Positions 9,067 to 16,989 of a DNA stretch of 64,000 nucleotides are shown here, one piece after another. A model generated the notes under the pieces. The model did no database searches and was not told the DNA's origin. It was given only the letters and a program-made list of their open reading frames with translations. Positions within the stretch are counted from its first letter, which is position 1. Every line of letters begins with the position of its first letter. Made by a program: the position numbers and the translations under genes. Source of the DNA: Planctomycetota bacterium (GTDB taxonomy: Bacteria; Planctomycetota; UBA8742; UBA2392); assembly GCA_020848275.1 (NCBI GenBank), contig JADLAK010000041.1:62001-126000 (forward strand). Reading direction: 5' to 3'.

Positions 9067-9687
9067 ATGAAACGGACACTTTTGATCCTCGCAGCATTTG
9101 TGCTGACATTGGGCGGCATCGGCATTGCGGCCAACTTCGCTGAAGACACCAAGGCCAAAGCTCCGGCGGCCGAACCGCTGGCGGCTGAACACAAGGTGCT
9201 GGCCAAGCACGTCGGCAACTGGAGCATCACCGGCTCATTCAACGATCCCACCGGCAAGGCGATTACCGTCAGCGGCGAGGCGACCATCGAGCTGATCCTG
9301 GGCGACCGCTTCCTTTATGAAGAGAGCAAGACCGTGACAGCCGACGGCAACGCCTGCCAGGGCCGCGGCTTCATGGGTTTCAACACCGGCGATAACGCCT
9401 ACCAGGCGCTGTTCATCAGCGAAAAGATGAACGGCATGAAGGTCATGAACGGCGCTTACGACGCTGATCTCAAGGCGGTGGTTTATTCCGGCGCCAAGGT
9501 GAACCCGGAGACGAAGCAGAGCCTGAATGTGCGTGTCGAGGTCAGGTTTGAGACCGACGACAAGTTCGTCGTCCAGTTCTTCTGCTCGGAATCCGTCGAC
9601 CCGGCCATACAGCCGAGTCCCCGCGACGCCGAGCCCAAGAAGCCCGTTGAGCGCAAGGAAGGCGAGCTGATCTACACCCGCAAGTAA
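9067..9687 (+). CDS. Exported DUF1579 protein
   Basis: 206 aa. Signal peptide about 1-25 (hydrophobic LLILAAFVLTLGGIGIAA), then a lipocalin-like DUF1579 fold: HKVLAKHVGNWSITGSF at the first strand and LGDRFLYEES, MGFNTGDNAYQALFIS further on. It ends GELIYTRK. ATG 9067 has GGGAG upstream; the longer frame from 8764 has no such signal. A second DUF1579 gene follows after a terminator. Role unknown, probably periplasmic. Confidence 0.88.
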   Translation: MKRTLLILAAFVLTLGGIGIAANFAEDTKAKAPAAEPLAAEHKVLAKHVGNWSITGSFNDPTGKAITVSGEATIELILGDRFLYEESKTVTADGNACQGRGFMGFNTGDNAYQALFISEKMNGMKVMNGAYDADLKAVVYSGAKVNPETKQSLNVRVEVRFETDDKFVVQFFCSESVDPAIQPSPRDAEPKKPVERKEGELIYTRK

Positions 9688-9702
9688 ACGCCAACGCATA
9701 AA

Positions 9703-9734
9703 CCGGGGCGGATTTCCGCCCCGGCTTCTTTTTG
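9703..9734 (+). terminator. Intrinsic terminator
   Basis: A perfect 9-bp stem, CCGGGGCGG / CCGCCCCGG, with an ATTT loop is followed by CTTCTTTTT. It separates the two DUF1579 genes. Confidence 0.9.
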
Positions 9735-9768
9735 TATAAACGCTGATCAAACCTTTTGGAGACCACAG

Positions 9769-10362
9769 ATGAAGCGACTGATGACGGTGTGTGCGGCGGT
9801 GCTCTTGCTGTTCGGTATCGGCCTGGCGCCGGTGCTGTCGGAGGACAAGAAGGACCCGATGGCCGAGTGGGCCGAGATGAACAAGCCCGGCGATAACCAC
9901 AAGTTGCTTGAGGAGTACTTCGGCGGCGACTTCAACCTGAAGATCAAGATGTGGATGGACCCCAAGGGGGACCCCATGCTCAGCGAAGGAACTTCGAAGG
10001 GCGAAATGCTGTTTGGCGGCCGCTACCTCCGCCAGGACATCACGATGATCCACGGCGGCGATCCCAAGATGGAGTCAAAGGGCTGGAGCTTCATCGGCTA
10101 CGACAACAGCAACAAGCAGTTCGTCCACACGTTTATTGGCGACATGGGCACGAGCCTTGACCGCTTCACCGGCAAGTACGACGAGAAGGCAAAGACCATC
10201 ACCTTCGAAGGCCAGGGATTCATTGAAGGCATGGGCAGCTACAGCTCGCGCATCGTTGTCTCGCTGATCAGCAAGGACGAGCACAAGCTTGAGATCTTCA
10301 CGAAGTACGTGAAGAACGACGAGTACAAGGAAATGGAACTCATCGGCACCCGCAAGAAATAG
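9769..10362 (+). CDS. Exported DUF1579 protein, second copy
   Basis: 197 aa with a signal peptide (MKRLMTVCAAVLLLFG, cleavage near LSE). Mature part: NHKLLEEYFGGDFNLKIKMW, FGGRYLRQDITM, FIGYDNSNKQFVHTFIGDMG, ending MELIGTRKK. It is a diverged paralogue of the gene upstream, with the same fold and ending. The terminator between them suggests independent expression. The exact function of DUF1579 is not known. Confidence 0.88.
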   Translation: MKRLMTVCAAVLLLFGIGLAPVLSEDKKDPMAEWAEMNKPGDNHKLLEEYFGGDFNLKIKMWMDPKGDPMLSEGTSKGEMLFGGRYLRQDITMIHGGDPKMESKGWSFIGYDNSNKQFVHTFIGDMGTSLDRFTGKYDEKAKTITFEGQGFIEGMGSYSSRIVVSLISKDEHKLEIFTKYVKNDEYKEMELIGTRKK

Positions 10363-10387
10363 CGTGTCCGCCGATTAAGCTGGTTCG

Positions 10388-10413
10388 TAGGGGCGACGCA
10401 TGTGTCGCCCCTA
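10388..10413. repeat. Palindromic repeat between convergent genes
   Basis: TAGGGGCGAC (10388-10397) and GTCGCCCCTA (10404-10413) form a perfect 10-bp stem with a 6-nt loop. The TAG stop of the leftward gene lies in the right arm (10411-10413). A related element is inside arsI at 35488. Confidence 0.85.
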
Positions 10414-10941
10414 TTTGATTTCGGGCCGGCGCACATTGGGCCTCATCAACTGCCGCCATTCCGCGATGTTGGGCGTGAACTCGCGGACTTCCGGCGTACC
10501 TGATTCCTGCGCCAGGGGCGCCGGGCTGGTCTGCAGGATCTTTGCGTCAAACAGGCCCAGCGTTTTCAACAGCACCCACAGCGTCTGCATCTGCGGCGTG
10601 CCGGTGTTGAGCATCACGAAGAACTCCGCGCCCTCGTGCTCGGTGTGCAGCCATTCGAGAAACGGTGCGAGCGCGTAGAATATTTCGTTGTGGTCCGTCG
10701 GGTCGAGCATCTGCAGCACGCGAACTTCTGTGGGCGGTGCGCCATCAACTTCTGCCAGCGCGCCCACGATCTGCTCTGCGTCCTCAAGCGTTTGCGGGAC
10801 CGCGAGCAGGTAATGGGCGTCGAATTGCCCTCGATACTTCGAGTCGCGCAACAGTTGCAGATGTGCGCCCGGCAACAGTGCGCCGGCCCTCACGATGAAG
10901 GGTTCGCGCCGGCTGCCGGTCCATGAGATCAGGATGCGCAT
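10411..10941 (-). CDS. Stand-alone CARF domain of the RtcR type
   Basis: 176 aa. The whole protein resembles the N-terminal sensor domain of RtcR, the activator of the rtcBA RNA-repair operon. From memory of E. coli RtcR the matching order is DPTDHNEIFYALAPFLEWL (helix), FFVMLNTGTPQMQTLW (108-122, the CARF nucleotide-binding loop) and LFDAKILQTSPAP (about 130-142). The sigma-54 AAA+ and HTH domains of RtcR are absent. CARF domains bind cyclic oligoadenylates or, in RtcR, 2',3'-cyclic-phosphate RNA. ATG 10941 is chosen, since 10980 overlaps a palindrome. No rtcA, rtcB or CRISPR genes are near. It may be a sensor acting on a partner, or a remnant. Confidence 0.72.
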   Translation of the reverse strand: MRILISWTGSRREPFIVRAGALLPGAHLQLLRDSKYRGQFDAHYLLAVPQTLEDAEQIVGALAEVDGAPPTEVRVLQMLDPTDHNEIFYALAPFLEWLHTEHEGAEFFVMLNTGTPQMQTLWVLLKTLGLFDAKILQTSPAPLAQESGTPEVREFTPNIAEWRQLMRPNVRRPEIK

Positions 10942-10978
10942 ATTTGCCCGTGGCTGGGGACGATCGAAGGGAGTGAAC

Positions 10979-11003
10979 ATGTGAAACGCACTGCGTTTTA
11001 CAT
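10979..11003. promoter_or_regulatory. 25-bp imperfect palindrome upstream of the CARF gene
   Basis: ATGTGAAACGCA (10979-10990), one spacer base, then TGCGTTTTACAT (10992-11003); 11 of 12 positions are complementary. It lies 38 bp upstream of the CARF start codon, between that gene and the membrane-protein gene. It could be an operator or an RNA hairpin. Confidence 0.5.
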
Positions 11004-11021
11004 GATGTGCCCCAGCGGAAT

Positions 11022-11753
11022 TTACATTGATTGGGACTTTTCGTGCCGGGCCACGGAGGGTCCAGCCACATGTCGTACCAGCGCCGCCGCAAGCGCCAGC
11101 GCCGCCAGCACCCACAAGGTGCCCGAGCTCAGCAGGCCGTTGGCGGGCATGTCCGTGAGCTTCGACCAATGGCCCATGTAGATGATGTCCTGCCGTAACG
11201 GGTCCAGGGGTCTTGACGGGTCAAGGCTGAGGTGGCTCTGCGCAAATCCCAGCCAAGGGCAGCCCTGCAATGCCCACCAGCGCGAGCCAACACCGTAGCT
11301 GGTGTCCTCGAAGACCTGGAAGAAAAACGGCGCCGCGCACAGCGCGAGCCAGCAACCAGCCGCAATCAAGCCCGCAATCCCGCGTTTGTCGAGCGATCCG
11401 AGGCTCGCGCCGATCATCATTGCCGGGCACAGCCACAACGCCAGCGCGAGCGCCAGCCGCGGATCCGCCGCCACTACGACAAGCGCAAGCGCGAGCCCGC
11501 CGGCCAGCGCGCGGAATGCCGGCAGTCCAGCCTGGCGCAGGTTGGCGGGCGCAAAGGCGAGCATCGCGCCGACGGGCACGGCGAGGGACACACATACCAG
11601 GGCTAACGCGCGACGATCCAGCGCGGCGAGCGGCGACAGTGTGGTGGCGACTAGAAGAACCGCGCCGATGATTGCGCCGGTTGCTGCGCCAACGACGAGT
11701 TGCTTCCAGAGGGCGTAGTCAGTTGTCGGTTGTCTGTAGTCGGAGTCTGGCAT
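11022..11753 (-). CDS. Polytopic membrane protein, family not recognised
   Basis: 243 aa with about six hydrophobic segments (near 19-37, 50-70, 84-96, 100-122, 128-145 and 212-228). A loop before the last helix is polar and conserved-looking (CPWLGFAQSHLSLDPSRP, LRQDIIYMGHW). Residues 3-13 (DSDYRQPTTDY) are encoded by the arm of an intergenic tandem-repeat element, so the N-terminus was probably reshaped by that element; no other start lies before the first helix. It sits between rnc and the CARF gene on the same strand and could be the CARF partner, but nothing proves that. Confidence 0.75.
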   Translation of the reverse strand: MPDSDYRQPTTDYALWKQLVVGAATGAIIGAVLLVATTLSPLAALDRRALALVCVSLAVPVGAMLAFAPANLRQAGLPAFRALAGGLALALVVVAADPRLALALALWLCPAMMIGASLGSLDKRGIAGLIAAGCWLALCAAPFFFQVFEDTSYGVGSRWWALQGCPWLGFAQSHLSLDPSRPLDPLRQDIIYMGHWSKLTDMPANGLLSSGTLWVLAALALAAALVRHVAGPSVARHEKSQSM

Positions 11754-11810
11754 TAAAAGAGTGTTCCGTCAGCGACGGACTACTGACCACTGATTACTGG
11801 CTACTGATTT
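11715..11810. repeat. Inverted repeat with tandem-repeat arms (GTAGTCAGT family)
   Basis: Left arm 11715-11748 (units like GTAGTCAGTTGTCGGTT) and right arm 11778-11810 (units like ACTACTGACCACTGATT) are roughly complementary. The right arm contains the first bases of the rnc stop codon, and the left arm encodes the start of the membrane protein. Confidence 0.8.
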
Positions 11811-12636
11811 ACTCGTCGTCGTCTTCGGCCGGGATTTCGAGTACGTCGTCGGCCTCGTCGAACGTCACGTACTCCTTTAGTAACGCGGCCAGCGCCATTT
11901 TGGCCGCACGTTGTTCAGCTTCTTTTTTGGAACGGCCGAGGCCGGGGCCAAAGGTCTGGTTGCCGACGCGCACCATGACGTGGAATTCCTTCTGGTGGTC
12001 GGGGCCGAATTCGCCCGCGACGCGGTAGACAGGTGCGCGCTCCTGGCGCGATTGCACGAGGTGCTGCAGGGCGCTCTTGTAGTTCTGCTGGAACTGGTGG
12101 TCGGTGATCGAGTTGATGAGCGGGCCGAGGTCGCGCTCGATGAACCCGCGTGCGGCCTCGATGCCGCCGTCGGCGTAGAGCGCGTAGAGCACCGCTTCGT
12201 ACAGGTTGGCGAGGATGCTGACTGGCAGCTTCGCGGCGGCGTCGCGCCGAATGCCCTTGCCGAGGTACATGAGCTCGGCCAAGCCGAGTTCCTTGGCGCG
12301 CTGGGCGAGTGCAGCGCGCGAAACGGCGACGGATTTCACGCGCGTGAGTTCGCCTTCAGGGAAATCAGGGAAGTCGTTATAGAGCCGTTCGGAGACGATT
12401 AAACCGAGCACCGCGTCGCCGACGAATTCCATGCGTTCGTTGCTGGGGTGCGTCTCGGTTTTGGCGCTGCTGTGCGTCAGGCCGATGCGCAGGGTGTCGT
12501 AGTTCGTGAACTTGTAGCCGAGGATTTTTTCGACGGCGTGCAGGCGCTCGAGATCTTCTTTGGTGAGTTCCTCAAAGACGGTACGCGGCGGCAGAATCGG
12601 CAGGCGCGGCTCGGATCGATCGGGGTTGGGAGTCAT
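11809..12636 (-). CDS. rnc: Ribonuclease III
   Basis: 275 aa, cleaves double-stranded RNA in rRNA and mRNA processing. The catalytic domain has the signature NERMEFVGD (66-74, with Glu67, Glu70 and Asp74). ILANLYEA (141-148) carries the final metal-ligand pair: Asn144 stands where E. coli has Asp114, and Glu147 is kept. I do not treat Asn144 as inactivating without an alignment. The dsRNA-binding domain (about 183-255) includes YRVAGEFGPDHQKEF and SKKEAEQRAA. ATG 12636 fits family length; the extension to 12720 runs into a hairpin repeat. Confidence 0.95.
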   Translation of the reverse strand: MTPNPDRSEPRLPILPPRTVFEELTKEDLERLHAVEKILGYKFTNYDTLRIGLTHSSAKTETHPSNERMEFVGDAVLGLIVSERLYNDFPDFPEGELTRVKSVAVSRAALAQRAKELGLAELMYLGKGIRRDAAAKLPVSILANLYEAVLYALYADGGIEAARGFIERDLGPLINSITDHQFQQNYKSALQHLVQSRQERAPVYRVAGEFGPDHQKEFHVMVRVGNQTFGPGLGRSKKEAEQRAAKMALAALLKEYVTFDEADDVLEIPAEDDDE

Positions 12637-12655
12637 GGTGCGGTCCGGTGTTCGT

Positions 12656-12707
12656 GTGTAGCTGCGGCCTCTGGCCGCAGTGCTGCGCCTGGAAGGCGCA
12701 GCTACAC
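12656..12707. repeat. Cloverleaf-like hairpin repeat (GTAGCT family)
   Basis: Outer arms GTGTAGCTGCG (12656-12666) and CGCAGCTACAC (12697-12707) are perfect over 11 bp. Two inner hairpins lie inside (GCGGCC/GGCCGC and GCGCC/GGCGC). It has the same plan as 16835-16906 and sits between rnc and the MFS gene. Confidence 0.8.
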
Positions 12708-12722
12708 GCCTTTCGCCCAAGC

Positions 12723-14033
12723 CTATGTCAGCGTAACGGGCGGGGCAAGCGTTGGTTCGGCAGCGGGATGTTCAACCTGACGCAGGCGGTCCAGGCGCGG
12801 CAGCAGCCACGTTTGCAGCAAAATCGACAGGCTGTAGCAACAGATCGTCACCGCGATTACCCACGTAAACGACCCGCCCGCCGCGGCAATCAAATAGCCT
12901 GAAGCGAAATTCGCTGCCGTGAAGAACAATTGGCGCGAACCGTGCACGACAATCGTCGCCGCATGGCGATCCTGCGGATGCGCGACTTCCTGCGCGAACT
13001 GTTTGTAGGTCGGCTCGGTCTGGTTCATAAACGCCTGTCGCAGCACAAAGGCGACGATCGCAAGCGCCAACATGTTCTTGAGCGCGAGTTCGACGAAAAA
13101 CGGCAGGCTCAATATCTGCGTCCACAGGTTGAATTTCACAACGCCGAATCGTTTCACGAAAATCGGGCCGACAATAAAACCCGCAAACAGCACCAGGAAC
13201 ATCGCCACGAACACCGGCGCAATTTCCTGCGGCGACAGGCCCCACTCTTTCTGGAAGTACATGTTGAAGAAGGGCGTGGTGATGCCCGCGCCAAAGCCGA
13301 TCAACATTTCCGGCAAACCGAGCCAGAACAGGCGCTTTTTGTCCTTGAGCGTGAGCAACTCGCGCAGGCTGCGGTTCTGCGCCTCGTGGGCTTGCTCGCC
13401 GATCATCAAGGTCGGGATCAGCGCGAACAGCACCAGCGCCGCCGCCGTCAATAGCGCCACGCGATAACCGAACAAATGCGGCGAGGCCTCGATTCCAAAC
13501 GGCACGCCGACTTGCGCCGCGTATTGCTCGGCGGCGCCCTGCACCGCACCCGAAAGCAGGCTGCCAAGTGCGCCCGCGAGCGGGTAAGAGACCGCGATGT
13601 GGAAGCTAAAGGCGAAGATGCGCTCAGCCGTGCCCGTGCGGCGCATCAGAAATGGCGCGGTCATCGCGACGTTCAGGCTGACGGCGATGCCGGCGATGAA
13701 CGACGCCGCGCGGAAGAGTTCGAGGTGGTCCGTCAGGCCGTGGGCGGCAAAAGCGATGGCGTTGAGGAAGGTAACGACGGCGAGCAGCGTCTTGGCGCGG
13801 TAGCGGCCGACGATCAGGATTGCGGGAATGGCAATGACAAGGCCGCCGAGGCTGTTAAAGCCTTGGACGCTGGTAACGCTTTCGGGCGGCAGGCCGAGGT
13901 CAACGAGGTACTGGTTGCGAAGCACCATGAACATCTGGCGGCCCGCGCCGACAAGCAGTGCTGCGGATAGAAAGAGCCAGATGCCGCGGTCGAGCAGGCG
14001 CACGTTCTGAATGTAGCCGCCCTGCTCGCTCAC
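12723..14033 (-). CDS. MFS transporter
   Basis: 436 aa with about twelve hydrophobic segments, a major facilitator superfamily permease of the inner membrane. The N-terminal half contains GRYRAKTLL after helix 2 and FLMRRTGTAER between helices 4 and 5. The central loop (about 215-240, EQAHEAQNRSLRELLTLKDK) is polar. The start is a GTG that overlaps the pabB stop as GTGA, so it is probably translated together with pabB. The substrate is unknown. Confidence 0.88.
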   Translation of the reverse strand: MSEQGGYIQNVRLLDRGIWLFLSAALLVGAGRQMFMVLRNQYLVDLGLPPESVTSVQGFNSLGGLVIAIPAILIVGRYRAKTLLAVVTFLNAIAFAAHGLTDHLELFRAASFIAGIAVSLNVAMTAPFLMRRTGTAERIFAFSFHIAVSYPLAGALGSLLSGAVQGAAEQYAAQVGVPFGIEASPHLFGYRVALLTAAALVLFALIPTLMIGEQAHEAQNRSLRELLTLKDKKRLFWLGLPEMLIGFGAGITTPFFNMYFQKEWGLSPQEIAPVFVAMFLVLFAGFIVGPIFVKRFGVVKFNLWTQILSLPFFVELALKNMLALAIVAFVLRQAFMNQTEPTYKQFAQEVAHPQDRHAATIVVHGSRQLFFTAANFASGYLIAAAGGSFTWVIAVTICCYSLSILLQTWLLPRLDRLRQVEHPAAEPTLAPPVTLT

Positions 14034-15466
14034 TTCGTTCCCCCGGTTTGCGGCGCTTCCTTGGCGTAGGCTTCGAGCGCGGCTTCCAGGCCGCGGGCCT
14101 TGGCCATGGTCTCGTCGTATTCGCTGGCGGGGTCGCTGTCGGCGACGATGCCGCCGCCGACGTGGTAGCTCACGCGGCCGGGCTCCACCAGCAGCGTGCG
14201 GATCAGGATGCTGCTGTCAAAGCGTCCGTCGCAGCCCAGCCCGAACAATGAACCCATCGAGGGACCCCGCCGCACGGGCTCGAGGTCGTGGATGATTTCC
14301 ATCGCGCGTTTTTTTGGCGCGCCGGTGATGCTGCCGCCGGGAAACGTCGCGCGCAGATATTCCGCGCAGCCCACGCCCGCGCGCAGGCCGCCCTGCACCG
14401 TGGCCTCGAGGTGATGCACCTGCGCGTAGCTGTGGCAGGCGACAACCTCGGGCACGCGCACGCTGCCGGGGTTGCACACGCGGCCAAGGTCGTTGCGTTC
14501 GAGGTCGACGATCATCACCAGTTCGGCTCGGTCTTTTTCGGACGCAACGAGTTCACTCTTGTTCTTCACATCTTCTTCGGGCGTGGCGCCGCGCGGCCGC
14601 GTGCCCTTGATCGGCCGCGTTTCAATCAGGTCGCCGCGCAAAGTCAAAAAGCGCTCGGGCGAGGCTGAAAGCACCACGTTGCCGTCGCCGCAATCGATCA
14701 AACCCGCGTAGGGCGCGGGGCTTTGTTCGCGCAGGCAGTTGTAGAGGCGTGGTACGTCGATATCGCCGTAGCGCATCACGCAACGCGTCAGGTTGGCCTG
14801 GTAGATTTCGCCTTCTTGGATGAACTTCTTGATCGCCTTGACGGCGTCGAGGTACTGTCCCGGCGAGGTCATGTGCACGGGCGCGCTCAGTGGTTTGGCG
14901 CCTGCCGGCGCTTCGGGCGCCGGCGTCTTCAATAGGTCGGTGAGTTGTGACGCGAGCATCTCCGCGTTGTCGGGGCCGCCCGGCACGCCCTCGAGGATGC
15001 GGAGTTCGCAGGCTTCCTTTTCGTGGTCGTAGTGCACGACCCAGGGGTAGTAGCCCGCGACGAGGTCGGGAAACAGCGGGCCTTGGGGTTTTGGCGGCTG
15101 GATTTTCTCGACGAACACGCGCAGCTCGTAACTCAGCATGCCAAACCAGCCGGGGATCAGGCCTTCGTCCTTGATGGGCTCAGTCAGCGGCCATTCTTCG
15201 CGCGCAAATTTTTCGGCCTTGCCGAAAATTTCAAACGGATCGCCCTCGAGTTTGCTTGCGTGTTTGCCCTTTTGCCAAAGCACCGACTGGCCGGTGGCCG
15301 ACAGCCACATCACCGGCCCGATCGCCGCGGCGCTGTAGCGCCCCTTGGCGCCGGCGCTTGCGCTGTCAAGCACGACGCAGTGCGGCTGCGCGGTCAGGCG
15401 CGCCAGGAGGGCGTTGAAGCCGCCTTTGGGTTTGAAGGGCGTTGATCGGTAGGTCAGCGCGGGCAC
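14030..15466 (-). CDS. pabB: Aminodeoxychorismate synthase component I
   Basis: 478 aa, chorismate-binding enzyme that aminates chorismate to aminodeoxychorismate on the way to folate. PIKGT at 285-289 carries the lysine typical of PabB; anthranilate synthases have PIAGT. GEIYQANLT (219-227), SASPERFL (267-274), VDLERNDLGRV (320-330) and GSITGAPKKRAMEII also match. The glutaminase partner (PabA/TrpG) and lyase (PabC) are not in the window. It overlaps the MFS gene by 4 nt. Confidence 0.92.
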   Translation of the reverse strand: MPALTYRSTPFKPKGGFNALLARLTAQPHCVVLDSASAGAKGRYSAAAIGPVMWLSATGQSVLWQKGKHASKLEGDPFEIFGKAEKFAREEWPLTEPIKDEGLIPGWFGMLSYELRVFVEKIQPPKPQGPLFPDLVAGYYPWVVHYDHEKEACELRILEGVPGGPDNAEMLASQLTDLLKTPAPEAPAGAKPLSAPVHMTSPGQYLDAVKAIKKFIQEGEIYQANLTRCVMRYGDIDVPRLYNCLREQSPAPYAGLIDCGDGNVVLSASPERFLTLRGDLIETRPIKGTRPRGATPEEDVKNKSELVASEKDRAELVMIVDLERNDLGRVCNPGSVRVPEVVACHSYAQVHHLEATVQGGLRAGVGCAEYLRATFPGGSITGAPKKRAMEIIHDLEPVRRGPSMGSLFGLGCDGRFDSSILIRTLLVEPGRVSYHVGGGIVADSDPASEYDETMAKARGLEAALEAYAKEAPQTGGTK

Positions 15467-15585
15467 GCCGCGACGTTATCAGATTTGGCGTGCAAATCAG
15501 GATTGAGATTGCGGCGTAAATCAGGAACGTTTGCGGCCCCCAATTCGTATATTAAGTGGCCGACGAAGGCCGTACGGGAGCGATC

Positions 15586-16815
15586 ATGGCATTCAAACGA
15601 GTTATGCTGGCGCTGGCGGTGCTTGGCGTGGTGATGGCGACAGGTTTTGCGCAGGACAAACCCGCCGATCCGCCGAAGGAAGCCCCCAAGGAAGCCCCCA
15701 AGGAAGCGCCGAAGGATGGCGAGGCCAAGGGCGACCCGTCGGAAGCCCCGGCGCTCAAGGCCTTTGCCAAGAAACACATCACCAACGAAATGCGCACCGC
15801 CATCACCAAGGGCGTGAAGCGCCTGAGCGAACTCCAGGACAACAACGGCGCGTTTACGAAAAATCAGGGCTCCGGCGTCGCCATTGCGATCACCAGCCTC
15901 GCGGGCATCGCGCTGCTCGCCTCGGGCAGCACGCCCGAAAAAGGCCCGTACCAGGCGCACATCCAGAAGGCCGTCGACTACCTGATTGGCTGCCAGGATC
16001 CCAACACCGGCTACATCACCGGTACCAACGACGGCAGCCGCATCCACGGCCACGGTTACGCGACGTTGTTCCTGGCGCAGTGCTACGGTACGCAGCCGAA
16101 TAACAACAAGCTCAAGGGCGTGCTGAACAAGGCCGTTGAGATCATCCAGAAGGGCCAGACCGCCGACGGCGGCTGGGGCTATGTGCCCGACGACCTGACC
16201 TGGGACGAAGGCAGCACCACGGTTTGCTGCGTGCAGGCCCTCCGTGCGGCGAGCGACAGCGGCATTACCGTCGAAAAGAAATACATCCAGAAGGCGGTGA
16301 AGTACCTCTACGACACATCGGTGCCGACGCCTTTCCGCGCCGCCGATGGCAGCGAGCAAAAGGGTTTCACGTTCATGTACTCGAAGTCATCGGGCTGGAG
16401 TTCGCAAAGTTACGCGATCACCGCCGCCGCGATCTCGAGCCTAAACGGCCTGGGCATCTACGCCGAGGGCGCGACGTGGAAGGAGCAGGACGTCGGCAAG
16501 GTCTACAAGGGCGGCCTGGAATGGCTGAAGAATAAGCTGGATGACTTCCTCGACCGCATGAAGGCGGGCGGCGGCGCGCTCGATGTCGGCCATTTCCATT
16601 ACGCGCACTTTTACGCCGTGCAGGTGATGTGGAACGCGCCCGACGAACATTACTTCGACGACTACTTCCCGCGCATGCGCGATTACCTGTTGAAGGAACA
16701 GGATGCGACCAGCGGCGGCTGGCAGCACAACGGATACGGCGAGGCCTACGCCAGCGCCTTTGCCCTGATGATCCTGCAGGTGCCCTACCAGTACCTGCCT
16801 TTGTTCAACAAGTAG
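15586..16815 (+). CDS. Exported protein with terpene-cyclase-type (prenyltransferase/squalene oxidase) repeats
   Basis: 409 aa. Signal peptide 1-22 (cleavage near GFAQ), then a low-complexity linker with KEAP repeated three times (about 31-43). The rest is an alpha/alpha-barrel repeat protein: QDNNGAFTKN, CQDPNTGYITG, GQTADGGWGYVPDD and ATSGGWQHNGYGEAYAS match the QxxDGGW-like repeats of the squalene cyclase superfamily. The DxDD motif of protonating cyclases is not evident, so this is likely a non-catalytic or different-function relative common in planctomycetes. ATG 15586 has GGGAG upstream. Confidence 0.85.
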   Translation: MAFKRVMLALAVLGVVMATGFAQDKPADPPKEAPKEAPKEAPKDGEAKGDPSEAPALKAFAKKHITNEMRTAITKGVKRLSELQDNNGAFTKNQGSGVAIAITSLAGIALLASGSTPEKGPYQAHIQKAVDYLIGCQDPNTGYITGTNDGSRIHGHGYATLFLAQCYGTQPNNNKLKGVLNKAVEIIQKGQTADGGWGYVPDDLTWDEGSTTVCCVQALRAASDSGITVEKKYIQKAVKYLYDTSVPTPFRAADGSEQKGFTFMYSKSSGWSSQSYAITAAAISSLNGLGIYAEGATWKEQDVGKVYKGGLEWLKNKLDDFLDRMKAGGGALDVGHFHYAHFYAVQVMWNAPDEHYFDDYFPRMRDYLLKEQDATSGGWQHNGYGEAYASAFALMILQVPYQYLPLFNK

Positions 16816-16834
16816 AACGGCCACGGTTAGACGC

Positions 16835-16906
16835 GTAGCTAAGCCGTCCCGGCTTAGCAGATGTTTTCGTAGGCCGGCTCTGCTAAGGCGAGGACGCCTT
16901 AGCTAC
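16835..16906. repeat. Cloverleaf-like hairpin repeat (GTAGCT family)
   Basis: Outer arms GTAGCTAAG (16835-16843) and CTTAGCTAC (16898-16906). Inner hairpins are GCTAAGCC/GGCTTAGC and GCTAAGGC/GCCTTAGC. Same plan as 12656-12707, downstream of the cyclase-fold gene. Confidence 0.8.
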
Positions 16907-16989
16907 CCCCTTTTACGTGGCTGTTGCTCCCCACACCCTGCGTTGCCGGGCTCGCGCGGGCTTGGTAACGTCAGGGGCACGAGGGCTCC

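Noticed and set aside
12203-12218. Asn144 in RNase III as evidence of inactivity
   Set aside because: The E. coli position is Asp114, but I believe Asn occurs here in other RNase III proteins and the remaining catalytic residues are intact.
15667-15720. KEAP repeats in the cyclase-fold protein as a mobile repeat
   Set aside because: They are a simple in-gene tandem duplication forming a proline-rich linker after the signal peptide, common in exported proteins.
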